NCBI GenBank assembly: GCA_041594335.1 | Contig: JBFHML010000004.1 | Span: 1-64,000, forward strand | Length of the DNA: 64,000 nucleotides | Origin: JAGPUQ01 sp041594335 | GTDB lineage: Bacteria; Pseudomonadota; Gammaproteobacteria; Pseudomonadales; Porticoccaceae | Reading direction: 5' to 3' | In this document: positions 52,927 to 61,563 of the stretch, in pieces | Position numbering within the stretch: position 1 is the first letter of the stretch | How the letters are laid out: each line of letters opens with the position of its first letter | Made by a program: the position numbers and the translations under genes | Notes under the pieces: model-generated | Told to the model about the DNA's origin: nothing | What the model saw: only the letters and a program-made list of their open reading frames with translations | The model's database searches: none

Positions 52927-53017
52927 TGGCGGTGAGGGAGGGATTCGAACCCTCGATACCGGATAAGGGTATACTCCCTTAGCAGGGGAGCGCCTTCAGC
53001 CGCTCGGCCACCTCACC
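52927..53017 (-). tRNA. tRNA-Ser (anticodon GCT)
   Basis: A complete 91-base tRNA with CCA encoded (complement of 52927-52929). Acceptor stem GGTGAGG (from 53017) pairs with CCTCACC. The anticodon loop CTGCTAA carries GCT, the complement of 52981-52983. Its position just downstream of csrA is the usual one in gammaproteobacteria (serV in E. coli). Confidence 0.97.
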
Positions 53018-53145
53018 TGAAAATCAAAGCTGTAAATCGTAAGCTGTCCGGCAGCTGCGAAAAGTCGCCAGTTGGCTCCGAGAAAGCGACGCGAATCTTA
53101 CCACAGTGGGCGCCGAGGTACAGCGCGCGAAACGCGATGGAGGGC

Positions 53146-53334
53146 TCAGAGCCCTCCGGCCGCAGATCGTTTTTCCTGCTGGATGCGCTCGTAGATTTCT
53201 TCCCTGTGTACAGGCAAGTCTCTGGGCGCGTTCACGCCGAGGCGAACCTGATTGCCCTTCACGCCCAAAACTGTCACGGTCACGTCATCTCCGATGACCA
53301 AGGTTTCTCCGACCCGTCGAGTCAATATTAGCAT
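53146..53334 (-). CDS. csrA: Carbon storage regulator CsrA/RsmA
   Basis: A 62-residue RNA-binding protein that blocks translation or alters stability of mRNAs with GGA motifs. MLILTRRVGETLVIGD, VTVLGVKGNQVRLGV and APRDLPVHREEIYERI cover the beta strands and helix; Leu4 and the conserved Arg44-like arginine region (APRDL) are present. The ATG has GGAGG (53344-53340) five bases upstream. An upstream in-frame ATG (53376) is less likely. The leader has two GGA sites, one within the ribosome site, suggesting autoregulation. Confidence 0.97.
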   Translation of the reverse strand: MLILTRRVGETLVIGDDVTVTVLGVKGNQVRLGVNAPRDLPVHREEIYERIQQEKRSAAGGL

Positions 53335-53361
53335 TGCTGCCTCCGTCTCTCCATAACTGCC

Positions 53362-53401
53362 AAAATAAAAGGCCATTAAATATCTATACTTAAAGGCCTT
53401 T
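53362..53401 (-). promoter_or_regulatory. Hairpin with T-rich flank in the csrA leader
   Basis: On the minus strand AAAGGCC and GGCCTTT (53401-53395 and 53374-53368) are followed by a T-rich TTTTATTTT-like run, which resembles an intrinsic terminator with a large (20-base) loop. It is 145 bases after lysC and 28 bases before csrA, so it could end the lysC transcript or attenuate csrA. The 211-base gap is markedly AT-rich compared with its surroundings. Confidence 0.45.
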
Positions 53402-53545
53402 CTTGATGTTATTTATTATTTTTGTGCCGTGCACTCGCGAGCGTCTCGCAAACGAATTCACCTGCCAATTTAGTCTAGCAGAGCGCCTCCAAAGTTTCAT
53501 TAAAAGCTAATATTCCGTTGCGCTTGGCTGTTGTCGGTCACAATT

Positions 53546-54805
53546 TCAGGAAGTGATTTCCGGCGGCACATCCAAACCATCCACCACCGGTCGGTCGAGC
53601 TCGAATGCGCTGTGCAGTGCCCGTACGCTGAGCTCTAGATATTTTTCCTCGATCACCACAGTGATCTTGATTTCGGAAGTACTGATCATCTGTATGTTGA
53701 TGCCATGCTCGGCAAGCGTCGCGAACATGCGGGCGGCAACCCCCGCATGTGAACGCATCCCCACTCCCACCAAGGACAGCTTGGCGATGCGATCGTCGAC
53801 GACGATGGCCGTCGCTCGGAGATCGGCGCGCAGCGACTCGAGAATCCGCTGCGCCTTTTTCATTTCGTTGCGATGCACGGTGAACGTGAGCGACGTAGTA
53901 CCGTCTTCGGCAACGTTCTGAACGATGACGTCCACTTCGATGTTGGCATCACTGATCGGCCCGAGAATCCGGTAGGCCACACCAGGCACATCCGGCACGC
54001 CAGAGACTGTAAGTTTCGCCTCATCCCGGTTGAAGGCGATACCGGAGACTAAGGGTTTTTCCATATCATCCTCATCGTCCAGAGTGATCAAGGTGCCAGG
54101 CCCATCGGCAAAGCTGGACAGCACGCGCAGTGGGACTTGATATTTCCCGGCGAACTCCACCGAGCGGATCTGCAATACCTTCGAGCCTTGGCTCGCCATC
54201 TCGAGCATTTCCTCGAAAGTGATCCGATCGAGCCTGCGCGCGCGTTCGACCACTCGTGGATCCGTTGTATAGACTCCATCGACATCGGTGTAGATTTGAC
54301 ATTCATTGGCACCGAGGGCCGCCGCCAGAGCTACTCCGGTCGTGTCAGAGCCCCCCCGCCCCAGCGTGGTGATATTGCCGCGATCGTCCACACCTTGGAA
54401 ACCTGCAACCACCACCACCCTGCCCGCCGCCAGATCAGCGCGAATGGCGTCCACTTCGATGTGCTCGATCCGTGCCTTGGTGTGGGCACTGTCAGTCAGA
54501 ATACGAATCTGTCCACCCGTGTAAGAGCGTGCGGGGCAACCCCGCTCCTCGAGCGCCATGGCCAGCAAGGCGATGGTGACTTGCTCTCCGGTCGAAACCA
54601 GTACGTCCAGTTCTCGAGGAGAGGGATGTTCGGAAAGCTCCTGCGCGAGGGCGATCAAGCGATTGGTTTCCCCACTCATCGCAGAGACCACCACCACGAG
54701 GTCGTGGCCTCGGGCCCGCTCGGCCGCCACCTTGTCGGCTACGGCGCGAATTCGCTCAATGGAACCGACGGAGGTGCCGCCGTATTTCTGGACCAAGAGA
54801 CTCAT
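53546..54805 (-). CDS. lysC: Aspartate kinase
   Basis: A 419-residue kinase catalysing the first step toward lysine, threonine, methionine and diaminopimelate. The start is VQKYGGTSVGS, with TTLGRGGSDTTGVALAAAL near residue 150 and two C-terminal ACT domains (about 265-340 and 345-410) for feedback inhibition by lysine and/or threonine. The length fits the monofunctional class with internal ACT pairs. It lies between alaS and csrA, as in pseudomonads. Asd, the enzyme two steps on, is at 19031. Confidence 0.97.
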   Translation of the reverse strand: MSLLVQKYGGTSVGSIERIRAVADKVAAERARGHDLVVVVSAMSGETNRLIALAQELSEHPSPRELDVLVSTGEQVTIALLAMALEERGCPARSYTGGQIRILTDSAHTKARIEHIEVDAIRADLAAGRVVVVAGFQGVDDRGNITTLGRGGSDTTGVALAAALGANECQIYTDVDGVYTTDPRVVERARRLDRITFEEMLEMASQGSKVLQIRSVEFAGKYQVPLRVLSSFADGPGTLITLDDEDDMEKPLVSGIAFNRDEAKLTVSGVPDVPGVAYRILGPISDANIEVDVIVQNVAEDGTTSLTFTVHRNEMKKAQRILESLRADLRATAIVVDDRIAKLSLVGVGMRSHAGVAARMFATLAEHGINIQMISTSEIKITVVIEEKYLELSVRALHSAFELDRPVVDGLDVPPEITS

Positions 54806-54889
54806 GGATGCTGGCTATGCCCGCGTTTAGCGCACCAAATGGCGCGCGACTTTATCATCAACGCCGCGACTGGAATAGCGGGTTGCGCT

Positions 54890-57490
54890 TCAGTTGCCGA
54901 CCCGGCGAGCAAGCCACTCTGGCACGGATCCCAGCGCGGCATTCAGCGCGCCGACATCGGCCCCGCCTCCCTGGGCCATATCCGGCCGGCCACCGCCCTT
55001 GCCGCCAATTTGCGCGGCGACATGCTGCAGGAGATCCCCGGCCTTGATCCGATCCGTAAGATCCTTGGTAACCCCCGCGACCAGTAGGGCCTTGCCATCC
55101 TCCTCTGCCGCCAGCATCACCACGCCACTGCCGAGCTTGGATTTGAGCTGATCGGCAATTTCGCGAAGGGCTCGTGCGTCGGCCCCTTCTATGCGCTGTA
55201 CCAGCACTGAGACTCCGCCGACCTGCTGGACCTGCGCCAAAGGGTCCGCTCCCGCGCTGGCAGCCAAACGAGTCTTAAGGTTTTGCAGTTCTCGACTCAA
55301 CTGTCGATTGTGTTCCACGGCCTGTCGCGCCTTGTCCACGATCTGTGCAGGACTCGTTTTCAACGCTGCAGCTGCGGCGGAAATCTGGGTTTCCAGGGTT
55401 TCGACGTATGCTAGTGCAACGGTCCCGGCCACAGCCTCGATTCGGCGCACACCGGAAGCGACCCCGGATTCCGACAGGATCTTAAAAAGCCCAATGTCCC
55501 CCGTACGCCGCACGTGGGTACCCCCGCATAATTCCACGGAAAAGCCGTCGCCCATCGTCAATACGCGCACCTGCTCGCCATACTTCTCTCCAAACAGTGC
55601 TAAGGCCCCCCGCTGACGCGCCTCGTCCATAGCCATCAGATCGGTTTCCACCGGCGTGTTCGTCAAGATTTCCCGGTTGACTCGATGCTCAATAGCGGCC
55701 AACGATTCGGGGGTCAACGGCTCACCATGAGAGAAATCAAACCGGAGTCGTTCGGCATCCACCAGCGAGCCCTTCTGGGTGATGTGTGTGCCCAGGATTT
55801 CTCGCAGTGCGGCATGCAGAAGGTGCGTAGCGGAATGGTGGCGCGCCGTCGCGGCGCGCAATTGATGATCCACTACAGCGACTACGGCGTCGTCTACCCG
55901 GAGCTCGCCCTCAACGAGGGCGCCAAAGTGTAAGTAATGGTCACCCTGACGGCGGCAGTCTTCCACGCGGAACCGCCCTGCCGCGGTTCGCAACTCGCCG
56001 CGATCACCGACCTGACCGCCACCCTCGCTGTAAAACGGCGTGTCGGTCAACACAACGATGCCGGTCTCGCCCGCGTTCAGTCGAGAGACAAGTTGGTTGC
56101 CGCACAGCAATGCGGTAATCCGGGTTTCTGTAGCCAGGGTATCGTAACCTAGGAACTGGGTGGCCCCGGCGCCTTCCGGAAGCGGTAGGAACTCCGCCTG
56201 AAAGCGGTTGCCGCTGCGCGCCCGCTCGCGCTGTTCGGCCATGCAGCGCTCGTATCCCGCCATATCTAGCGTATAGCCACGTTCGCGGGCAATGTCGTTG
56301 GTCAAATCGACCGGAAAACCATAGGTATCGTAGAGCAAAAACACGAGGGAGCCCGGGAGCTCCTGCCCTGAGATCTGACTGAGCTCCGCTTCCAGCACGG
56401 CAAGCCCGGTATCAAGAGTGCGCGCAAACTGCGCCTCTTCCGCCCTCAGTATGTCCTCGACCCGGGTTTGTGCGGACGCAAGCTCGGGATAGGCCGCGCC
56501 CATTTCCGCGACGAGCGGCGCGACCAGTTTGTAAAAGAAGGGTTCGGTCGCGCCCAGCTTATGGCCATGGCGCAGTGCGCGACGAACGATTCTGCGTACG
56601 ACATAACCACGCCCCTCGTTACCGGGCGACACTCCATCAGCCACGAGAAAGGCGCAAGACCGGATGTGGTCGGCAATCACGCGTAACGAGGCGGCGTTAC
56701 GATCGGCAGCACCGGTAGCCGCTGCGGCGGCGTCAATCAGGCGGGAAAACAAGTCGATATCGTAGTTATTATGCACGCCCTGCAATACGGCGGCGATACG
56801 CTCCAGCCCCATCCCCGTGTCGATGGAGGGCTTAGGCAGGGGATGCAGATGCCCTTCAGAATCCCGCTCATACTGCATGAAGACGAGGTTCCAAATCTCG
56901 ATATAGCGATCGAGATCGCCTTGCTCGCTGCCCGGCGGGCCACCGGGTACGTCTGGGCCATGATCGTAGAAGATCTCGGAGCAAGGGCCGCAGGGACCGG
57001 TATCCCCCATCTGCCAGAAATTGTCCTCATCAAGCCGCGAAAAGCGTTCTGGGCTGATGCCAATTTCGCGCAACCAAATATCCGCAGCTTCGGCATCGGT
57101 ATGGTGAACCGTTACCCACAGCCGCTCTGGGGGCAAACCCAGACGTCCGGTGAGGAATTCCCAGGCGAAGTGGATGGCCTCCCGTTTGAAGTAATCGCCA
57201 AAACTGAAATTGCCGAGCATCTCGAAAAACGTGTGGTGGCGCGCGGTGAATCCCACGTTCTCGAGATCATTGTGCTTTCCTCCGGCACGTACGCAGCGCT
57301 GCGCCGATGCAGCCCGAGCGTAAGGGCGAGATTCAAGGCCCAAGAAGACATCCTTGAATTGCACCATCCCCGCATTGGTAAATAGCAACGTAGGGTCATT
57401 GCCCGGCACGAGGCTGCTGCTCGGGACGAGCTGATGATCTTGGCCACCAAAGTAATCGAGAAAAGCCTGACGAATCTCGGCGCTCTTCAA
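54890..57490 (-). CDS. alaS: Alanine-tRNA ligase
   Basis: An 866-residue class II synthetase. The N-terminal catalytic domain begins with IRQAFLDYFGGQDHQLVPSS, shown as its key words; the editing domain has the zinc-binding HHSATHLLH and CGGTHVRRTGDIG, and a C-terminal DHHA1 domain ends with GGGRPDMAQGGG. The length is standard. It is 84 bases from lysC on one side and 37 bases from the HIT gene on the other, within the recA-to-csrA run. Confidence 0.98.
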   Translation of the reverse strand: MKSAEIRQAFLDYFGGQDHQLVPSSSLVPGNDPTLLFTNAGMVQFKDVFLGLESRPYARAASAQRCVRAGGKHNDLENVGFTARHHTFFEMLGNFSFGDYFKREAIHFAWEFLTGRLGLPPERLWVTVHHTDAEAADIWLREIGISPERFSRLDEDNFWQMGDTGPCGPCSEIFYDHGPDVPGGPPGSEQGDLDRYIEIWNLVFMQYERDSEGHLHPLPKPSIDTGMGLERIAAVLQGVHNNYDIDLFSRLIDAAAAATGAADRNAASLRVIADHIRSCAFLVADGVSPGNEGRGYVVRRIVRRALRHGHKLGATEPFFYKLVAPLVAEMGAAYPELASAQTRVEDILRAEEAQFARTLDTGLAVLEAELSQISGQELPGSLVFLLYDTYGFPVDLTNDIARERGYTLDMAGYERCMAEQRERARSGNRFQAEFLPLPEGAGATQFLGYDTLATETRITALLCGNQLVSRLNAGETGIVVLTDTPFYSEGGGQVGDRGELRTAAGRFRVEDCRRQGDHYLHFGALVEGELRVDDAVVAVVDHQLRAATARHHSATHLLHAALREILGTHITQKGSLVDAERLRFDFSHGEPLTPESLAAIEHRVNREILTNTPVETDLMAMDEARQRGALALFGEKYGEQVRVLTMGDGFSVELCGGTHVRRTGDIGLFKILSESGVASGVRRIEAVAGTVALAYVETLETQISAAAAALKTSPAQIVDKARQAVEHNRQLSRELQNLKTRLAASAGADPLAQVQQVGGVSVLVQRIEGADARALREIADQLKSKLGSGVVMLAAEEDGKALLVAGVTKDLTDRIKAGDLLQHVAAQIGGKGGGRPDMAQGGGADVGALNAALGSVPEWLARRVGN

Positions 57491-57527
57491 GCTGGGCTCC
57501 GTAGGTTAAAAAGAGGTTTCGAGCCGA

Positions 57528-57875
57528 TCAGAAGCCGAGTTGAGACTCGGAAAACTCCTTGCCGGCAAGCAAATGCAAGTGCAGGTGAAACACGGTTTGA
57601 CCCGCGCCCGCACCATTGTTGATGATAAGCCGGAAGGCGTCTTCGACGCCCACACGTCTCGCCACTTCCCCCGCGGTCAACATCATGTGGCCCAGCAACT
57701 CAAGATCCTCGGGGTGAGCTTCGCAAAGGCGAGGTATCACCTTGCGTGGAATGATCAGCAGGTGAACCGGCGCCTTGGGCGCAATGTCCTTGATCGCCAC
57801 GCAGTGCTCGTCTTCGTAGACGATCTCTGCCGGCAGTTCACGGTTGATGATTTTCAGAAAAATGCTGTCAGCCAT
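57528..57875 (-). CDS. HIT-family nucleotide phosphoramidase (HinT-like)
   Basis: A 115-residue HIT-domain protein. The triad motif FHLHLHLLAG lies at about residues 94-103, and SIFLKIINRELPAEIVYEDE is the usual N terminus. HinT enzymes hydrolyse AMP-lysine-type phosphoramidates, including aminoacyl-AMP made by tRNA synthetases, which fits its place next to alaS. The ATG at 57875 (MADSIF) is preferred to a 26-codon longer frame. Confidence 0.93.
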   Translation of the reverse strand: MADSIFLKIINRELPAEIVYEDEHCVAIKDIAPKAPVHLLIIPRKVIPRLCEAHPEDLELLGHMMLTAGEVARRVGVEDAFRLIINNGAGAGQTVFHLHLHLLAGKEFSESQLGF

Positions 57876-57921
57876 GTGGCTCTCCACTACAGCCCGGACC
57901 AGGTTCCGGATGGGTCCGCTC

Positions 57922-58125
57922 TCACGAGCGGTGCTCGGGTTCGCGCCCGGCACGCTCCTCGGCGGTGAGTTCCCGCGCCTCGGATTCCAGCATCACGGGT
58001 ATGCCATCTCGAATCGGGTAAGCGAGTCCGCTGGCACGACAGCGCAATTCCTGGCGCTCACCGTCGTATTCGAGCGGAGCTTTGGTCACCGGGCATACGA
58101 GAATACTGAGTAGTTGCCGATCCAC
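57922..58125 (-). CDS. Trm112-like small protein (UPF0434)
   Basis: A 67-residue protein beginning at GTG (58125) with CGGAGG nine bases upstream. LLSILVCPVTKAPLEYD and LAYPIRDGIPVMLESEAREL match the YcaR/Trm112-like family. Only Cys10 and a second Cys near residue 28 remain of the usual zinc set, as in many bacterial members. Related proteins activate methyltransferases in eukaryotes; the bacterial role is unclear. It lies between the M23 peptidase and HIT genes. Confidence 0.88.
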   Translation of the reverse strand: MDRQLLSILVCPVTKAPLEYDGERQELRCRASGLAYPIRDGIPVMLESEARELTAEERAGREPEHRS

Positions 58126-58225
58126 GGAATCCAACCTCCGGATGCGACGGCGATCCCGTCGCATCGCTACACCTATTGTCTACACTGGGATTTTACGGGA
58201 AAGGCCGCGTCTGCTCTACGGGGGC

Positions 58226-59083
58226 CTAGGGCTCTATAGCGATCCAGGGACTGGTTTGCCGCTGCGCAGGGAAATGGTCGAGCACCATTTGTGGATCGAT
58301 GCGCTCGTCGCGCCAGTTCATTCGCCAATCGAGATGCGGCCCAGTCGCTCGCCCCGTAGCGCCAACCCGGGCGATGGGTTCCCCCCGCGCCACTTCCATT
58401 CCCTCTTGGACGAGAATCTCGCTGAGATGGATGAAGGTCGAGCTCAACCCCTGACCGTGGTCGAGAATCAAGGTGCCGCCCGAAAAATACATGTCCGGAT
58501 GGGTCAGACTGACCTGCCCTGCCGCCGGGGCATACACCAAAGTGCCGGTTGGCGCGGCAATGTCCAGGCCATAATGTGGGTTTTTGGGCACGCCGTTGTA
58601 TATGCGCGCGCTCCCGTAGACACCGGTGATGGGTCCTTCCAGTGGTCGGGCAAAGCCCTCGAGGAAGTCTTGTCGTACCGAGATCCGCGCGCGGGCGCGA
58701 TCAACCAGCGCCTGCTCGTGTTGAATGCGGTTGAGGACTTCCGGCGGGGGCGTGACAGTGCGTTGCGGAACCCCGTCGATACGTTGTACTTCGTATTGCC
58801 GTTGCGCAACCTCGAATTTCAGTGTGCGCTGACCCAGCGGATCGGTAATCGTAAGCACCGCCACTGCAGGCGCGTCCCTACCCAATCCGAGCACAAAATA
58901 CCCCTCGCGGCCAACCTCGATCCGCCTGCCTGCGAGGGCCACCTTTGCGATAGGCGCAACCCGGCCGACCACCATACCCCCTTGCTGCCAGGCGCCGCGA
59001 AACACCAGCGCCTCCGCTGCCCGGGCTGTTTCCGCCAGCGACAGCCCGATCACGGCCCAGAGCCACCAGATGTGCCGCATCAT
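58226..59083 (-). CDS. M23-family peptidase-like periplasmic protein
   Basis: A 285-residue protein with a signal peptide (cleavage after about residue 22, ARA), an N-terminal beta-rich domain, and an M23 (LytM) domain from about residue 147. Metal residues His170 and Asp174 (HYGLD), and His219 (FIHLS), are present, but the usual GPHLHW motif reads GPHLDW: His250 is kept and the final zinc-binding His is Asp252. The enzyme may still work with an Asp ligand or be a regulator like EnvC and NlpD. Its start overlaps the recX stop by four bases. Confidence 0.9.
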   Translation of the reverse strand: MMRHIWWLWAVIGLSLAETARAAEALVFRGAWQQGGMVVGRVAPIAKVALAGRRIEVGREGYFVLGLGRDAPAVAVLTITDPLGQRTLKFEVAQRQYEVQRIDGVPQRTVTPPPEVLNRIQHEQALVDRARARISVRQDFLEGFARPLEGPITGVYGSARIYNGVPKNPHYGLDIAAPTGTLVYAPAAGQVSLTHPDMYFSGGTLILDHGQGLSSTFIHLSEILVQEGMEVARGEPIARVGATGRATGPHLDWRMNWRDERIDPQMVLDHFPAQRQTSPWIAIEP

Positions 59084-59595
59084 GATTCCTCCGCGACCCC
59101 GAGGCGGGAGCTGAGCACTGTGCGAATCACCTCGGCGTCAAATCCACGATAACTGAGAAAGCGCGCTCTGCGAGCACGTTCAGCCCAACCTGAAATTGCC
59201 GCAGATCCGTATTTTCGCCGATAGACATCGCCGGCCAACGCGCACCAATCTGTCTCACTCTGCCGAAGCACTGATTCGATCAGGGCTCCCTCAATCCCGG
59301 ATTCAGCTAATTCGCGGCGAATCCGCAGCGGCCCTTGGCCGCGCCGAACCCGGCTCGCGACCAAGGCTTCAGCAAAGCGCGCATCGCTCTGCAAGCCTTT
59401 TGCGCTCAGTTCTTCGAGCAGTGCTGCGATCTGCTCGGGAGTGGCGCCCAAGTGTTCCAGCTTGCCCATCAGTTCGAAGCGGCTGTGCTCGCGGCGCGCC
59501 AACCAATGCACTGCCCGCTTACGCAGCGCGGCCTCCGTCGCTCCCACAGCCTTGGCTTCTCCTAGCCGGGGCTTGCCCTTCCCTTTCAAAGCCAT
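59080..59595 (-). CDS. recX: RecA regulator RecX
   Basis: A 171-residue helical protein that caps RecA filaments. The repeated three-helix pattern is visible: LARREHSRFELMGKLEHLG, then LQSDARFAEALVASRVRRGQGPLRIRRELAESGIEG, shown in part. It is 36 bases downstream of recA on the same strand, where termination and readthrough normally set a low RecX level. The stop overlaps the M23 gene start. Confidence 0.94.
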   Translation of the reverse strand: MALKGKGKPRLGEAKAVGATEAALRKRAVHWLARREHSRFELMGKLEHLGATPEQIAALLEELSAKGLQSDARFAEALVASRVRRGQGPLRIRRELAESGIEGALIESVLRQSETDWCALAGDVYRRKYGSAAISGWAERARRARFLSYRGFDAEVIRTVLSSRLGVAEES

Positions 59596-59631
59596 CTGTT
59601 GGGACCACTCACGGGCGATTGCGGCAAGCCG

Positions 59632-60675
59632 CTATTCGAGAGCGTCTCCGGCTGCGGCGACATCCGTGTCCGAGTCGGCCACTTCGGTGACACCTAACAA
59701 CTTGGCGCGAAGTCGCGTATCCAATTCAGCGGCTATGTGGGAATTCTGTCGTAGGAACTCGCAGGCGTTATTCTTGCCCTGACCGATCTTATCGCCACCG
59801 TAGGAATACCAGGCCCCGGCTTTTTCCACAAAACCACATTTGACTCCGAGATCGATCAATTCACCCATGGCATTGATACCGGAGCCATAGAGAATCTGAA
59901 ATTCCGCTTGCCGAAACGGGGGTGACACTTTGTTTTTGACCACTTTCACCCGGGTCTCATTACCGACGACTTCCTCCCCTTCTTTGACGGCGCCGATACG
60001 CCGGATGTCGAGTCGCACCGAGGCATAAAACTTCAGCGCGTTGCCCCCGGTCGTCGTCTCTGGATTGCCAAACATCACGCCAATTTTCATGCGGATCTGG
60101 TTGATAAAAATGACGAGACAATTGGAGTTCTTGATGCTGCCGGTCAGTTTGCGCAACGCTTGGGACATCAGCCTGGCCTGAAGTCCAACGTGGGCATCAC
60201 CCATTTCACCCTCAATTTCCGCCCTTGGCACCAGTGCCGCCACCGAATCCACCACGAGGACGTCGATCGCCCCGGAGCGAACCAGCATGTCGGTGACTTC
60301 CAGTGCCTGTTCACCAGTATCTGGCTGGGATAGGATCAAGTCTTCAATATTGACGCCCAGCTTCTCGGCATAAATAGGATCCAGTGCATGCTCGGCATCG
60401 ACAAATGCGCAGGTGCCCCCGCGTTTTTGGGCCTGAGCAATCACCGAGAGGGTCAAGGTCGTCTTGCCGGAGGATTCTGGCCCGTAGATCTCTACGACGC
60501 GCCCGCGCGGCAGTCCCCCGATACCCAGTGCGATGTCCAGACCCAGCGAGCCGGTGGAAACACTGGGTATCGCAACGTGCTCCTTGTCGCCCATGCGCAT
60601 TACCGTACCCTTGCCGAACTGACGTTCGATCTGGCCTAGGGCCGCCTGCAATGCCTTTTCCTTATTTGGATCCAT
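59632..60675 (-). CDS. recA: Recombinase RecA
   Basis: A 347-residue strand-exchange ATPase and LexA co-protease. MDPNKEKALQAALGQIERQF is the standard start (upstream codons pass through the LexA site and are rejected); Walker A GPESSGKTT lies at about residues 66-74, and loop L2 reads GNPETTTGGNALKFYASVRLDIRR, abbreviated here. The C terminus is acidic (DSDTDVAAAGDALE). It is under a perfect LexA box and probably co-transcribed with recX. Confidence 0.99.
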   Translation of the reverse strand: MDPNKEKALQAALGQIERQFGKGTVMRMGDKEHVAIPSVSTGSLGLDIALGIGGLPRGRVVEIYGPESSGKTTLTLSVIAQAQKRGGTCAFVDAEHALDPIYAEKLGVNIEDLILSQPDTGEQALEVTDMLVRSGAIDVLVVDSVAALVPRAEIEGEMGDAHVGLQARLMSQALRKLTGSIKNSNCLVIFINQIRMKIGVMFGNPETTTGGNALKFYASVRLDIRRIGAVKEGEEVVGNETRVKVVKNKVSPPFRQAEFQILYGSGINAMGELIDLGVKCGFVEKAGAWYSYGGDKIGQGKNNACEFLRQNSHIAAELDTRLRAKLLGVTEVADSDTDVAAAGDALE

Positions 60676-60734
60676 GAACTGTACCTCACCTGTGTCGCGG
60701 GTCTGGTTGTCGGTGATCGCTCGCCGCGCGAAAA

Positions 60735-60777
60735 CCGAATACTGTACAATCATACAGTATTCGGTGCCGGTGGCGAA
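60735..60777 (-). promoter_or_regulatory. recA promoter with LexA (SOS) box
   Basis: CTGT-N8-ACAG (60742-60757) is extended into perfect 11-bp arms (60735-60745 and 60754-60764). On the recA strand the -10 TATGAT (60754-60749) lies inside the box, with TTCGCC (60777-60772) 17 bases upstream. The LexA repressor would block polymerase directly. The ATG of recA is 60 bases downstream; tpm starts 85 bases away on the other strand. Confidence 0.9.
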
Positions 60778-60848
60778 CGCGGGATGGCGTCGCAGACAAG
60801 GTAAGATAGCCAGCGCACCCTGGCAAGGCACATTGCAGCGGAAGCCCT

Positions 60849-61505
60849 ATGGACTCTGAATTCTGGCTGGAGCGCTGGCGGCGCCGAGAGATTGGTTTTC
60901 ACCTCGAGCACCCGAATCCCAAGCTCATCCGCTATTGGTCACACTTGAATCTGGCGCCCGCCAGTCGCGTACTGGTACCGCTGTGCGGGAAGTCTGAAGA
61001 CCTCCTCTGGCTCGCACGCCAAGGTCATCGGGTACTGGGAGTGGAGGTCAGCAGCCTTGCGGTCGAAGCCTTTTTCGCCGAACACAAACTGCAGCCACAG
61101 CGCCTGCCCGATGGCCCTTTCGAGCGCTGGACCGCGGGACCGCTCACCCTGTTGTGCGGTGATTTCTTTACCCTGGATCGACAAGCGGCGGGGCCGTTGG
61201 AGGCTGTCTACGATCGCGCGGCCCTGGTGGCGCTCCCGCCGGCTTTGCGCGATCGGTACGTCGGCTGCATCACCGAACTCCTGCCCCATGGGGCCGAGAT
61301 GCTGCTAGTGACTTTTGATTACCCCCAAGAGGAAATGCAGGGCCCTCCTTTTGCCGTCGGCCCGGAGCTGGTCGAGGTGCTTTACGGGAACAAATTTAGC
61401 GTCGAGCACTTGGCATGCGACGCGATTTTGGCAGAGGAGCCGCGGTTTCAGGAGCGCGGTCTCACCGCACTGTCGGAACATGTATTTCGATTGCGGCGGT
61501 GCTGA
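60849..61505 (+). CDS. tpm: Thiopurine S-methyltransferase
   Basis: A 218-residue SAM enzyme. FWLERWRRREIGFHLEHPNPKL, given here by its parts FWLERW and GFH, together with RVLVPLCGKSEDLLWLARQGH, GVEVSSLAVEAFF and VYDRAALVALPP, define bacterial Tpm. It methylates thiols and, in several bacteria, selenium and tellurium compounds; the native substrate is not known. It is divergent from recA and could come under LexA influence. Confidence 0.95.
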   Translation: MDSEFWLERWRRREIGFHLEHPNPKLIRYWSHLNLAPASRVLVPLCGKSEDLLWLARQGHRVLGVEVSSLAVEAFFAEHKLQPQRLPDGPFERWTAGPLTLLCGDFFTLDRQAAGPLEAVYDRAALVALPPALRDRYVGCITELLPHGAEMLLVTFDYPQEEMQGPPFAVGPELVEVLYGNKFSVEHLACDAILAEEPRFQERGLTALSEHVFRLRRC

Positions 61506-61563
61506 ACGAGCGAAATTGACAGTTTCCAGAGGCCTCACTTAAGGTTGGCGCCTTTTCCCTCCC

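Noticed and set aside
54137..55087. 316-codon open frame opposite lysC and alaS
   Set aside because: Spans the boundary of two certain genes on the other strand and shows no motif.
58082..59152. 356-codon open frame opposite the M23 gene
   Set aside because: The M23 frame carries a signal peptide and metal motifs; this frame has neither motif nor normal composition.
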